A stretch of DNA of 64,000 nt from Nocardia iowensis (lineage in GTDB: Bacteria > Actinomycetota > Actinomycetes > Mycobacteriales > Mycobacteriaceae). The position numbers and the translations under genes were made by a program. The stretch lies in NCBI RefSeq assembly GCF_019222765.1, contig NZ_CP078145.1, positions 7,688,001 to 7,752,000 on the forward strand. Reading direction: 5' to 3'. The notes under the pieces are model-generated. The model was not told the origin of the DNA, searched no databases, and saw only the letters and a program-made list of their open reading frames with translations. This document shows positions 8,819 to 17,654 of this stretch, piece by piece. How positions within the stretch are numbered: the stretch's first letter is position 1; every line of letters begins with the position of its first letter.

Positions 8819-10039
8819 ATGCCTGAGGCTGTCATCGTCTCGACCGCCCGCTCCCCCATCGGCCGGGCGGCCAAGGGATCGCTGGTCGACATGCGGCCCG
8901 ACGACCTGACCACCCAGATCGTCCGCGCGGCGCTCGACAAGGTGCCCGCCCTCGACCCGGCCCAGATCGATGACCTGATCCTCGGCTGCGGTTCCCCCGG
9001 CGGCGAGCAGGGCTTCAATATCGCCCGCATCGTCGCGGTGCAGCTCGGCTACGACTTCGTGCCCGGCACCACCGTGCACCGCTACTGCGCGTCCTCGCTG
9101 CAGTCCACCCGGATGGCGTTCCACGCGATCAAGGCGGGTGAAGGTGACGTATTCATCTCCGCGGGCGTCGAGACGGTGTCCCGGTACAAGAACGGTTCCG
9201 CCGACAGCTGGCCGAACACCCAGAACGAGCTCTTCGCCGAGGCGCAGGCGCGCACCGCGAAGGCCGCGGAGGGCGGCGCGGGCGTGTGGCACGATCCGCG
9301 CGAGGACGGCCTGATTCCCGACGCCTACATCGCGATGGGCCAGACCGCGGAGAACGTCGCCAGCTTCACCGGCATCACCCGCGAGGAGCAGGACCACTGG
9401 GGTGTCCGCTCGCAGAACCGAGCCGAGGAAGCGATCAAGAACGGCTTCTTCGAACGCGAGATCACCCCGGTCACGCTGCCCGACGGCTCCGTCGTCTCGA
9501 AGGACGACGGCCCGCGCGCCGGTGTCACCTACGAGGCGGTCAGCAAGCTGAAGCCGGTGTTCCGCCCGGACGGCACGGTCACCGCGGGCAACTGCTGTCC
9601 GCTCAACGACGGCGCCGCCGCGCTGGTCGTCATGAGTGACACCAAGGCCAAGGAGCTCGGCCTGACCCCGCTGGCCCGCATCGTCTCCACCGGCGTCTCG
9701 GGTCTGTCCCCCGAGATCATGGGTCTGGGTCCGATCGAGGCGTGCAAGCGCGCACTCGCCTTGGCGGGCAAGTCGATCGACGACATCGACCTGGTCGAGA
9801 TCAACGAGGCGTTCGCGGTGCAGGTGCTCGGCTCGGCTCGCGAGCTGAAGATCGATGAGGACAAGCTGAACGTCTCGGGCGGCGCCATCGCGTTGGGCCA
9901 TCCGTTCGGCATGACCGGCGCTCGCATCACCACCACGCTCATCAACAACCTGCAGACCCACGACAAGCAGTTCGGTCTGGAGACCATGTGTGTCGGCGGC
10001 GGCCAGGGCATGGCCATGGTCATCGAGCGTCTCAGCTGA
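8819..10039 (+). CDS. Acetyl-CoA C-acyltransferase (thiolase), FadA3-like
   Basis: The 406-residue thiolase carries all catalytic motifs: nucleophilic Cys90 in HRYCASSLQS, NEAFAVQ near residue 325, GGAIALGHPFG (catalytic His near 360) and CVGGGQG (second Cys near 391). It cleaves 3-ketoacyl-CoA in fatty-acid degradation or forms acetoacetyl-CoA in the reverse direction. The start is supported by AAAGGAG 7 nt upstream. It is the last gene of its unit, ending at two strong hairpins that also face the convergent Bax-inhibitor gene. By synteny it corresponds to M. tuberculosis FadA3. Confidence 0.92.
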   Translation: MPEAVIVSTARSPIGRAAKGSLVDMRPDDLTTQIVRAALDKVPALDPAQIDDLILGCGSPGGEQGFNIARIVAVQLGYDFVPGTTVHRYCASSLQSTRMAFHAIKAGEGDVFISAGVETVSRYKNGSADSWPNTQNELFAEAQARTAKAAEGGAGVWHDPREDGLIPDAYIAMGQTAENVASFTGITREEQDHWGVRSQNRAEEAIKNGFFEREITPVTLPDGSVVSKDDGPRAGVTYEAVSKLKPVFRPDGTVTAGNCCPLNDGAAALVVMSDTKAKELGLTPLARIVSTGVSGLSPEIMGLGPIEACKRALALAGKSIDDIDLVEINEAFAVQVLGSARELKIDEDKLNVSGGAIALGHPFGMTGARITTTLINNLQTHDKQFGLETMCVGGGQGMAMVIERLS

Positions 10040-10054
10040 GATAGATAGGACGCC

Positions 10055-10092
10055 GAAAGGGCGGTCACCGGTTTTCCGGTGACCGCCCTTTC
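10055..10092 (+). terminator. Strong hairpin terminator after the thiolase gene
   Basis: A perfect 17-bp stem (10055-10071 with 10076-10092) encloses a TTTT loop and begins 15 bp after the thiolase stop. The A/T ends of the stem give short U-runs in both directions, so it can work bidirectionally. Confidence 0.92.
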
Positions 10093-10107
10093 GTGTGTGC
10101 GATGCAG

Positions 10108-10143
10108 AACGGGTGGTTGCCGGATCTCCGGTAACCACCCGTT
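10108..10143 (-). terminator. Second hairpin, terminator of the convergent Bax-inhibitor gene
   Basis: A 16-bp stem (10108-10123 with 10128-10143, one G-T wobble) has a 4-nt loop. It lies 30 bp beyond the stop codon of the minus-strand gene. Together with the hairpin at 10055-10092 it insulates a convergent gene pair. Confidence 0.88.
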
Positions 10144-10173
10144 GTCAGCTCAGGCGGCGTGTACCGCCATCGC

Positions 10174-11037
10174 TCAGTCGTTGTTGAAGTAGCTCAGCAG
10201 GCGCAGGATCTCGACGTACAGCCAGACCAGGGTGACGGTCAGGCCGAGGGCGACGCCCCAGGCGGCCCGCTCCGGTGCCTGGGCGCGGATCAGCTGATCG
10301 GCGGCGTCGAAGTCGAGCAGGAAGCTGAACGCGGCGATCGCGATGACCACCAGGCTGAAGATGATCGCGATCGGGCCGCCGTCGCGCAGGCCGAGGCCGC
10401 CGGAGATGAAGAAGCTGGCGACCAGGTTGCCGAGCGCGAGAACCAGCACGCCGATCATGGCGCCGACGATCATCCGGGTGAAGCGCGGCGTCACGCGGAT
10501 CGCACCGGTCTTGTAGACGACCAGCATGCCCGCGAACACACCGAAGGTGCCGAGCACCGCCTGCGCGATCATCGCGCTGCCGCCGACTCCGCCGAAGCTG
10601 ATGTCGGTGAACATGAACGACAGCGCACCGACGAACAGACCCTCGAACACCGCGTACGACAGCACGAGGACCGGGTTGTCCATCTTGTTGGCGAAGGTCG
10701 CGACGAGTACCAGCACCAGGCCGATCAGGCCGCCGCCGATGACGAACAGCGGAGCCAGCGAGGTGTTCGCGTTGCTCAGGCCGTAGGAGACGATGGCCGA
10801 CAGCGCGAGCACGCCGAGCGTGATGGCGGTCTTGGTCACCACGTCGTCGATGGTCATCGAGCGGGTGGTGGCCGGTGCCTGCTGGTACGGCTGCGGCGGA
10901 TACTGCTGGCCGTACTGGTTACCGTATTGCTGGCCGAGCTGGCCCGCGCCGGTCACTCCTGAGCCGAAGTTGGCGTAGCCACCACTGCCCTCTTGCCGAG
11001 GCAAGTTTCGGAAAACTGGATTGCTTGTGCTACGCAC
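10174..11037 (-). CDS. Bax inhibitor-1/YccA family membrane protein
   Basis: The 287-residue protein has a hydrophilic N-terminal 65 residues rich in Gln, Tyr, Gly and Pro, followed by seven transmembrane helices. The family pattern is visible in VFEGLFVGALSFMF, in GVFAGMLVVYKTGAIRVTPRFTR and in the last helix FDAADQLIRAQAPERAAWGVALGLTVTLVWLYVEILRLL, which holds the conserved Asp. Bacterial members are proposed pH-gated calcium-leak channels. It starts at GTG with AAAGGG at good spacing. The Gln/Tyr-rich tail resembles that of the channel protein at the left edge of the window. Confidence 0.9.
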   Translation of the reverse strand: MRSTSNPVFRNLPRQEGSGGYANFGSGVTGAGQLGQQYGNQYGQQYPPQPYQQAPATTRSMTIDDVVTKTAITLGVLALSAIVSYGLSNANTSLAPLFVIGGGLIGLVLVLVATFANKMDNPVLVLSYAVFEGLFVGALSFMFTDISFGGVGGSAMIAQAVLGTFGVFAGMLVVYKTGAIRVTPRFTRMIVGAMIGVLVLALGNLVASFFISGGLGLRDGGPIAIIFSLVVIAIAAFSFLLDFDAADQLIRAQAPERAAWGVALGLTVTLVWLYVEILRLLSYFNND

Positions 11038-11161
11038 CTGCGTCCCTTTCTGGTCGTTGCCGCTGTTCGTCGAGCTTTCGCTCGATACCCAACTGCCAAG
11101 TCCAACGTTTACTGCCCGGCGCTAGTTCCCAGGGAACCGGCCGAGGCGGACAATTCGGACT

Positions 11162-12313
11162 CTACCGCTGTTGCGCGTCGTGCAGGCCACGGACGGAACG
11201 AGTGACCGTGAACTTGCGGTTGCGGCCGACCACGTCGGTGTGGCCCACCATGCGCTCGATGACGCCACGATAGTTGAGATGCGAGTTGAACACCGTCCAC
11301 AGCTCGCCACCGGGCCGAAGTACCCGGCCGGTCTCGGCGAACATCTTGATCGCCGACCCGGTGTGCACGGCGGCCCCGACATGGAAGGGCGGGTTGCACA
11401 GCACCAGATCCGCGCTGTTGTCGGCGACCGAGGACATCGCGTCGTCGCGCACCGCGGTCACCCGATCCGCGACGCCGTTGACGGCGATCGTGGCCGTCGC
11501 CGAGGCCACCGCGGCCGCGGACTGATCGGTGCCGACCACCTCGAGGCCCGGCCGCGCCTTGGCCAGCGCGACGGCCAGTATCCCGGTGCCGCAACCGAGG
11601 TCGATGGCGTCCCGCGCGTCGGGCTTCATCCACTTCAGATGCTGCAGCAGGAATCGAGTGCCGATGTCGAGCCGGGCGCCGGAGAAGGCGGCGCCGTGCG
11701 CGACCACATCGATGTCGAGATCGTCGAGCCGGTCGCGTACCGGGAACGGCGGCTCGCCGACCGGTTTCGGGCCACTGACCAGCAGGGTGCGCGACTTCTG
11801 CCGGCCGCGACTGGCCCTGACCTCGGAAAAGGATTGGGCCAGAACGTCGTTCATCGACTTGGTCAGATACTTGTCCCGGCCGCCGGCGAACACCACCACC
11901 TCGGGATCGGCGTACCGCGCGATGGCGTCGGCGACCTCGGCCAGCCCGGCCAGTGCCCGAGGCAGCCGCAGCAACACCACGCGGACATCGGCGAGCAACT
12001 CACGGCCGAGCGGGTAGGCCGTGTAGCGATCGGCGAACCCTAGCGCGCGGGCATTGTTGGCCAGGGCGAGTTCGCCGGTCAGCAGATCCTGGTGCACGCG
12101 CAGGTCGCGCAGATCGTGCGCCGCGATCGCGCCGATGGTCAGCGCGCCGTACCCGTCGCCGATGATAGCTACCTTCTCGCTATCAGCGGCGGCGAGCGCT
12201 TCATCGGCGACATCGAGAATCAGCCGATCGGCGGCATCCACGGCGTAGAGATTTAATGCCTCCACATCCGGATACCGCCGCAGTCGGCTGAGTACGTGCT
12301 CGACATCTGCCAC
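11162..12313 (-). CDS. RsmC/RlmG-like class I SAM-dependent methyltransferase
   Basis: The 383-residue protein has two halves. The N-terminal half is a degenerate methyltransferase-like domain (VAIIGDGYGALTI). The C-terminal half is catalytic, with the SAM motif AIDLGCGTGILAVALA near residue 240 and the catalytic NPPFH loop near residue 308. This two-domain layout and NPPF motif are characteristic of 16S/23S rRNA guanine-N2 methyltransferases (RsmC, RlmG), so rRNA is the expected substrate. It starts at GTG and appears monocistronic; the next gene in the same direction is a lipoprotein 118 bp upstream. Confidence 0.85.
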   Translation of the reverse strand: MADVEHVLSRLRRYPDVEALNLYAVDAADRLILDVADEALAAADSEKVAIIGDGYGALTIGAIAAHDLRDLRVHQDLLTGELALANNARALGFADRYTAYPLGRELLADVRVVLLRLPRALAGLAEVADAIARYADPEVVVFAGGRDKYLTKSMNDVLAQSFSEVRASRGRQKSRTLLVSGPKPVGEPPFPVRDRLDDLDIDVVAHGAAFSGARLDIGTRFLLQHLKWMKPDARDAIDLGCGTGILAVALAKARPGLEVVGTDQSAAAVASATATIAVNGVADRVTAVRDDAMSSVADNSADLVLCNPPFHVGAAVHTGSAIKMFAETGRVLRPGGELWTVFNSHLNYRGVIERMVGHTDVVGRNRKFTVTRSVRGLHDAQQR

Positions 12314-12431
12314 GCCTCAAGTGTGCTAGATCGTTGCCCCCACGTCACATCGGCCCCGGCAAACCGGTGATCGGACACCGTGCCGCAGCCGAGTCGGCGT
12401 CCAGGATGATAAGCGGCACAAGAGATTCGAC

Positions 12432-13037
12432 TCAGTTGGCAGCCGCCTTGCCGCCCACGGGTGTCACCGCGTGCCAGACCCCACCGACGCCTTGCCCGAG
12501 CAGGTCACCCGACTTCGCGTCTTTGGCGAACAAGTAGACCGGCCAGCCCGCAATGGTGATTTGGCATGCGCCATCGGCTCGTTCGACGAAGCCGACGAGT
12601 TGCGGGTCGACGCCCGTGACAGACACCGACTGGCCGCGCTCCGCGATCAACGGCGGCCACTTGGCGGCGCACTCGCCCACGCACGTCGAGGTGGGCGGCT
12701 GCGCGGTGTCCTTGTCGAATCGATACACCGCACGGTTCGCCGCCGTAACGTACTGTCCGGCAGCGATATTGTTCGCGACGCCGAGCTCAATGGCATTTGC
12801 GCCGGTAGGCGCCATTCCCCGGTAGATCTTCAGCCAGCCCTGGGTCTTGGCGGGCGCCTGGCTCCGCAGCGCTTCCGCGGGAGCCGCGACCGAGGTGGAT
12901 GCCGCCGGGGCCGGGGCCACCACGGGGGTGGGCTGTCCCGCATCGGTGCTTCCGCACGCACTCAGCAAGCCGACGAGAACTACCGAGGCAGCGGCGAATG
13001 ACCGTGCGGCTCGATGAGAGTGCTTGTTCGACAGCAT
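12432..13037 (-). CDS. Lipoprotein with Yx(F/W/Y)xxD repeats (PF03640-like)
   Basis: The 201-residue precursor has a lipobox (GLLSACG, Cys about residue 28) after a short signal peptide, followed by an Ala/Pro linker. The mature domain contains two copies of the family motif, VYRFDKD and VYLFAKD, each paired with a Cys-containing segment (CVGECAAKWPPL and ACQITIAGW). The fold is a secreted repeat of unknown function found anchored outside the actinobacterial membrane. It diverges from the AMIN-like lipoprotein at 13201, and both promoters must lie in the 163 bp between them. Confidence 0.85.
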   Translation of the reverse strand: MLSNKHSHRAARSFAAASVVLVGLLSACGSTDAGQPTPVVAPAPAASTSVAAPAEALRSQAPAKTQGWLKIYRGMAPTGANAIELGVANNIAAGQYVTAANRAVYRFDKDTAQPPTSTCVGECAAKWPPLIAERGQSVSVTGVDPQLVGFVERADGACQITIAGWPVYLFAKDAKSGDLLGQGVGGVWHAVTPVGGKAAAN

Positions 13038-13200
13038 GTTTCGGGTCCTCCGGATCGATCATGACGCGCGATTTCCGCCCGCTCACCCACAACAACGAGG
13101 CAGCCTCGCCACCGGTTCACCGCGTGGCAGGCCCGGCGGCAAACATCGAGAAACCCGCAAATCCCGCGAGATGCCCCACTCGCCGTTTACCATCAGCCCC

Positions 13201-13782
13201 ATGCGTAACAGGATGGTGTTGACCATCGCCGCTGCGACGGCATTGCTCGCGGGCTGCGGCGACGACGCCGGATCCACCGCGAATACCCCCGCCACCCCCG
13301 CGGCTTCGACCACCGGAACCCTCGCCGAAGCGCCGAGTGCCCCGCGCGACGCGTTGCCCAAGCGGGGCACGGCGTCCGGCGACGCGGGCCTCACCGTCAC
13401 CGACGTCCGGATCGGCCGCCAGCCCGGCTTCGACCGCGTGGTCTACGACCTCGGCGGCAAGGGCACGCCGGGCTGGATCGTGCAGTACACCGACCGGGCC
13501 GTGCAGGACGGCAGCGGCAAGCCCATCGACGTAGCCGGTGACTCGATCCTGGAGGTGCAGATCCTCGGGTCCGCGTATCCGTTCGACAGCGCCGTCACAC
13601 CGTACGCGGGACCCGACCCCGCGACCGATCCGAGCGCACCCGGCATCGCGGGCGTGTACCGGAACACCGTGTTCGAGGGCACCACACAGTCGTTCATCGG
13701 TGTCAATGCCGACCGGCCCGGGTTCACCGTCACCGCGCTGACCAACCCGACCCGACTGGTTATCGACATCGCCGTCCCGTAG
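13201..13782 (+). CDS. AMIN-like domain lipoprotein
   Basis: The 193-residue lipoprotein has a signal peptide ending in the lipobox LLAGCG (Cys about residue 18) and a Thr/Ala/Pro-rich linker. The mature domain has the pattern GLTVTDVRIGRQPGFDRVVY with a C-terminal LVIDIAVP strand, which is the AMIN-like beta-sandwich found in actinobacterial lipoproteins. Such domains are thought to target proteins to the cell envelope. The open frame extends upstream to 13024, but the signal peptide fixes the start at the ATG at 13201. It is followed 35 bp later by the DUF6153 gene, possibly in one unit. Confidence 0.82.
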   Translation: MRNRMVLTIAAATALLAGCGDDAGSTANTPATPAASTTGTLAEAPSAPRDALPKRGTASGDAGLTVTDVRIGRQPGFDRVVYDLGGKGTPGWIVQYTDRAVQDGSGKPIDVAGDSILEVQILGSAYPFDSAVTPYAGPDPATDPSAPGIAGVYRNTVFEGTTQSFIGVNADRPGFTVTALTNPTRLVIDIAVP

Positions 13783-13817
13783 GTACCCATACCAGCAAGG
13801 GGTATTGCGTAGCACTG

Positions 13818-14465
13818 ATGAGCCGCTATTACACTGACCGCGTGGCCGAACAGCACCCTCTGCTGCGCGCGACCGGGCCCGCAAGGGCGCTCGGCGTGCT
13901 GGTGCTGCTGGCCGGGATCGTCGCCATGCACGCAGTGGTGTTCGCGATGTCCGGTCACGCGGCGGCGCATTCCGACCACAGCGCGGGGGCGGGTGGTGGC
14001 GGACTCACCGCCGAGATGGCGGCCGCGGCAACCGGCACCGACCGGATGCTCGCGCTACGGACCGGCACTGCCCTCGAACCGGTGCCGCACGGCCATGATC
14101 TCGGCCCGGGCGCCATGCCGCACAGCCATGGTTTGAACCAGGCTGCCGGGGCGGGAGGGAGCGACCTCGGTCCGACGGCGATGCCGACAGACGTTGCCAT
14201 CGGTCAACTAGCGATGCCTGGGAGTTCCGGTGCGGCAGGGGCGGATTGCGCGGGCGACGGCTGCGGGGGCCTGCACGGCGGGATGCACGGCTGTGTATTC
14301 ATCCTCGCCGCCGCTGCCCTGGCCCTCGCGCTGGTGTTGCTGTATCGAATGGCTGATCGGCCGGGCAATGGTGTTGCGCGGCTGCGTCATCCGCGCCCAC
14401 GGCGCGAACGGTCGCCGCCGTGGACCGTGCTCTCCCTAGCCGAGTTGTCGATTCTGCGGATCTGA
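13818..14465 (+). CDS. DUF6153-like membrane protein, His/Met-rich
   Basis: The 215-residue protein has one N-terminal transmembrane segment (about residues 22-46) and a second near residues 157-178. Between them is a Gly-rich loop with many His and Met residues and a Cys pair (DCAGDGC, then HGC). It resembles DUF6153 proteins, which commonly precede DUF305 genes as here. The loop could bind copper or another soft metal outside the cell, but no function is proven. It lies 78 bp upstream of the DUF305 gene and is probably co-transcribed with it. Confidence 0.65.
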   Translation: MSRYYTDRVAEQHPLLRATGPARALGVLVLLAGIVAMHAVVFAMSGHAAAHSDHSAGAGGGGLTAEMAAAATGTDRMLALRTGTALEPVPHGHDLGPGAMPHSHGLNQAAGAGGSDLGPTAMPTDVAIGQLAMPGSSGAAGADCAGDGCGGLHGGMHGCVFILAAAALALALVLLYRMADRPGNGVARLRHPRPRRERSPPWTVLSLAELSILRI

Positions 14466-14543
14466 CAGGCAGCCGACCGTCGCGACGGTCGCCGCTTTGC
14501 CATGTCAGAAACCAATCGAACCCAATTCGCAAGGAGCACAACC

Positions 14544-15173
14544 ATGTTCATCACACGTACCCGGATCACCGCCGTCCTCACCGCGAGCACCGCGGCCGCC
14601 GCCCTGTTCATCGCGGGCTGTAGCGACAACGACTCCGACCCGATGTCCGGAATGGATCACGGCACCTCGACCGCGCCCGCGTCGTCGAGCACGTCGGCGG
14701 CGGCCCGCACCGACTTCAACGACGCCGACGTCACCTTCCTGCAGATGATGTACCCCCATCACGCCCAGGCCGTCGACATGGCGAAGCTGGTGCCGAGCCA
14801 CAGCCAGAACCAGCAGTTGCTGGCTCTCGCCGCCGACGTGGAGAAGGCCCAGGCGCCGGAGATGCAGCAGATCACCGCGCTGCTGCAAAGTTTCGGCAAG
14901 CCCGCTCCCACCGCGGGCACCGGCCACGACGGTCACGCCATGCCGGGGATGATGAGCGCCGAGCAGATGAATGCCCTGCAGGCCGCGTCCGGCCCGGATT
15001 TCGATCGCCAGTGGCTGACCATGATGATCGAGCACCACACCGGCGCGGTCGCCATGGCCGAGACCGAGCTCGCCGATGGCACGAACACCGAGTCGAAGGC
15101 ATTGGCCCGCACCATCCTCGACAGCCAGCGAGCGGAGATCGACAAGATGCGCGCCATGCTCGGCCAGAGCTGA
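14544..15173 (+). CDS. DUF305 lipoprotein, His/Met-rich
   Basis: The 209-residue lipoprotein has a signal peptide ending in FIAGCSDN (lipobox Cys about residue 25). The mature part carries the DUF305 signature: two ferritin-like helical halves each with a Met/His motif, MMYPHHAQAVDMA and MMIEHHTGAVAMAE. The family is associated with metal handling, often copper. The start is set at the ATG preceded by AAGGAG; an in-frame ATG 42 bp upstream lacks a ribosome binding site and would bury the signal peptide. A hairpin follows the stop. Confidence 0.88.
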   Translation: MFITRTRITAVLTASTAAAALFIAGCSDNDSDPMSGMDHGTSTAPASSSTSAAARTDFNDADVTFLQMMYPHHAQAVDMAKLVPSHSQNQQLLALAADVEKAQAPEMQQITALLQSFGKPAPTAGTGHDGHAMPGMMSAEQMNALQAASGPDFDRQWLTMMIEHHTGAVAMAETELADGTNTESKALARTILDSQRAEIDKMRAMLGQS

Positions 15174-15186
15174 TCCGACCGGTCTG

Positions 15187-15218
15187 TCGCACCGGGGCCA
15201 CGAGCCGCCCCGGTGCGA
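15187..15218 (+). terminator. Hairpin terminator after the DUF305 gene
   Basis: A perfect 11-bp GC-rich stem (15187-15197 with 15208-15218) has a 10-nt loop and starts 13 bp past the stop codon. Confidence 0.75.
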
Positions 15219-15353
15219 TAGGCACAGCCCGCAGATATCGGTTGGTCATCGATATCGGTGCAGCCGGATGACGACACCTGCCGCGTCGACGTACGGTCGA
15301 AATGTCCGGCATCCCGTCCCGGCCGGACCTGCCGAGCGGAGAGAGGGACCGGC

Positions 15354-15905
15354 ATGCGACGACTGGAACGCACGGGCCTCACCGTCGCCGCCTTGACGAC
15401 CGTGGCGGGCGTGCTGATCATCGGTGCCTGCTCGCAGCAGGTTTCCGGCACCGCCGAGGTCAACCGGACCGACCTGGCCGCCCACACCTCCGAGGTCACC
15501 GCCTCCGCCATCGCCGCATCGGCGGCGCGCGCCGCCGCCATCGAACGCGCCACCGGATCGGCGTGCGATGCCTTCTACGAGGCGAACGGCAACTCGGTCC
15601 GGGTGTTCAACGACTACATCGCGGTCAGCAACGTCAAGGGCGTCAACGATCCGGAGGCCAACAGCAAGGCCGACGTTGCCGTCACCACGTTGCGCGACGG
15701 CGCGAGCGCGGTGGACCAGCAGGTGACGCAAGAGGTGCCGTCGAACATCGCGGATGTGCTGCACACCTACCGCGACGACAGCCGGGTCCTCGCCGACACG
15801 CTGGCCCGTCGCGCGGACACCGACACACTCAACGCCACCATCGATAGGTTCAATGCCACCAAGGACACCGCCCTGTCCGCCTGCGCGGGCCACGGCACGC
15901 GCTGA
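15354..15905 (+). CDS. Putative secreted lipoprotein of unknown function
   Basis: The 183-residue protein has an N-terminal hydrophobic segment ending LIIGACSQQVSG, a plausible lipobox with Cys near residue 24. The mature part is Ala/Thr-rich and predicted helical, with two further Cys (SACDAFYE and LSACAGHG) that could pair. The layout resembles many short mycobacterial lipoproteins whose role is unknown. The ATG at 15354 is preceded by GAGAGGG; the frame is open 96 bp further upstream without a good start signal. It is convergent with the solute-binding-protein gene. Confidence 0.68.
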   Translation: MRRLERTGLTVAALTTVAGVLIIGACSQQVSGTAEVNRTDLAAHTSEVTASAIAASAARAAAIERATGSACDAFYEANGNSVRVFNDYIAVSNVKGVNDPEANSKADVAVTTLRDGASAVDQQVTQEVPSNIADVLHTYRDDSRVLADTLARRADTDTLNATIDRFNATKDTALSACAGHGTR

Positions 15906-15937
15906 ATGCGGCAGCACGCTCGTCGTTCGTCCGCGGG

Positions 15938-17365
15938 TCAGTTGTAGGACTTGGTGACTCCGTCGAGCAGGCGCTCCAGCGTGTCGTAAGTCGGGGTGGT
16001 GATCACGTCGATGAGGTCGTTGGCGACCGGAATCTTGTGGTCGGAGGTGACTTTGCCGAACTGGGCGGCGTCGCTGGTGCGGAAGCCGTGTTCGGCGGCG
16101 AGGCGCTGCAGGTCGGGGTCGGTGGACAGCAAGCGGCCGATCCGGTCGCCCCGCTCGCCGAACGGCACCAGCGTGTGCCGGGAAAGAATGGTCGGCGACG
16201 GGTACAGCAACGTCATGTCGGGCTTGATCAGGCCGCGCACCGCGGCGTCCACGAACTGCGCCTCGTAGATCCAGACCAGCGGCGTCGGGCCCATGCCGGT
16301 CGCGAGGTAACTGTCGAACGGGCCTTCGCTGCTGCTCTGGGTGTAGCCCTGGCCGACGAAAAGCCTTGCCACGGTGGGCAGGATGTCTTCCTCGGCGGAG
16401 GTGCCCTGCACGATGGTGTTGTTGTTCGCGACGTAGCCCGCGATCGCCAGGTACATGGCCGCGGAGTTGGAACTGCGCGGGTCGGTGGTAGAAATCAGCA
16501 CGTTCTTGCGCACGGAATACGCGGCGTTGTCGCCGAGATCATCCCACCGCGTGTTGTTGCCGACCATGCGCAGATAAGGCGCCATGTCGAAGGTCGGCAC
16601 CGGTCCCGGACGCACCACACCCGCCTTGGCCAGCAGGTCGGCGATCGGCGTGAACGTGGCGATCGCCATCGGCGAGGAGAACGGAATGTATTTGGCATTC
16701 ACGTTGCGCTGCCGCTGAATTCGCTCGGCGGCCTGCTCGCTGGACGGGAATGCGAAGTCGTATTTCGCGAGGTCGACCGAGGTCGCGATCTGTCGTGACC
16801 CGGCCGAGTCGACCTCGACCTCGAACCCATTGCGCGCCAGCGCCTCGACGACCTTCGAGTCCTGGAAGAACGACATCTTCTCGGACCCGACCACGCCGTG
16901 CACCACCGTCAGCGGCGCGGCGGGCGCCGCCGTGACCGGTCCGCCGCCGGGCTGTCGCACCGCGAGCACCACCGCGACGACGGTCACCACGACCAGCGCC
17001 GCGACCACGGCGGCAACCGCACCGGAGACGAAACGCTTGTTGGTGGACCATGTTTCGCGGAGCACGACCGGCAATCCGCGATCTCCCGAATCGGCCTTGT
17101 GCTTCGGGATCGCCCTGCGCGCCTTGCCGGTTCCCGGCCCGGCAGCCGCGCTCGCCGCATCCCCCACCGGCTCCAATTCCCGACGAACGTACCGCTCAAC
17201 CAGGATCGGCACGAACTGCCGGACCGGATGTCCCTCGAACCGCCTGCGCGCGGCCCCCACGACTCCCTCGATGTACTCCGCAGAGTAAGTGCCGCCGAAG
17301 TTTTCGACCAACCGCTCCGTCAGCTGACGGATCGCCTGTTCCTCACGAACAGTGTCGACAACCAC
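15938..17365 (-). CDS. Membrane-anchored solute-binding protein with N-terminal three-helix-bundle domain
   Basis: The roughly 475-residue protein has three parts. Residues 1-60 match the three-helix dimerization domain seen in small actinobacterial proteins (REEQAIRQLTERLVENFGG then RRRFEGHPVRQFVPILVER). A single transmembrane helix follows at about 110-135. The rest is an extracytosolic type 2 periplasmic-binding-like domain, with the substrate-loop-like segments STTDPRSSNSAAMYLA and PLVWIYEAQF, similar to the binding domain found with VWA proteins. The topology places the helical domain in the cytosol. GTG at 17365 has GAGGAG 6 nt upstream; an ATG at 17398 has none. The ligand is unknown. 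Confidence 0.75.
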   Translation of the reverse strand: MVVDTVREEQAIRQLTERLVENFGGTYSAEYIEGVVGAARRRFEGHPVRQFVPILVERYVRRELEPVGDAASAAAGPGTGKARRAIPKHKADSGDRGLPVVLRETWSTNKRFVSGAVAAVVAALVVVTVVAVVLAVRQPGGGPVTAAPAAPLTVVHGVVGSEKMSFFQDSKVVEALARNGFEVEVDSAGSRQIATSVDLAKYDFAFPSSEQAAERIQRQRNVNAKYIPFSSPMAIATFTPIADLLAKAGVVRPGPVPTFDMAPYLRMVGNNTRWDDLGDNAAYSVRKNVLISTTDPRSSNSAAMYLAIAGYVANNNTIVQGTSAEEDILPTVARLFVGQGYTQSSSEGPFDSYLATGMGPTPLVWIYEAQFVDAAVRGLIKPDMTLLYPSPTILSRHTLVPFGERGDRIGRLLSTDPDLQRLAAEHGFRTSDAAQFGKVTSDHKIPVANDLIDVITTPTYDTLERLLDGVTKSYN

Positions 17366-17654
17366 AACAATCTCCTCGGCATCCAGCGGCCTACACATCC
17401 CGGCGACAGCAGTCCCGCCCTATCGCGCCGGCCAACCCTAGCCCCCGAAAACCCGAGCCCCCGACCCGTCCACCGACCCCACCCACAGAATTCAACACGC
17501 CATCGCCAACCCGCCACCCCCCGTTGCGCTCACGTTTGCCGCACCCGCCTGATCGGCTTCGCACAGCGGGTGGCGTGATCGGGGGTGGCGAAGCTGCGAG
17601 GCTGGTCGAGGGAGGGCTATCGTCGGCTGGAGTCGCTGACTAAAGGAGATGGTT

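Noticed and set aside
17366..17654. Possible small gene between the solute-binding-protein and SDR genes
   Set aside because: The 289-bp region is Pro/Arg-rich in all frames without a supported start; it is taken as a divergent promoter region.
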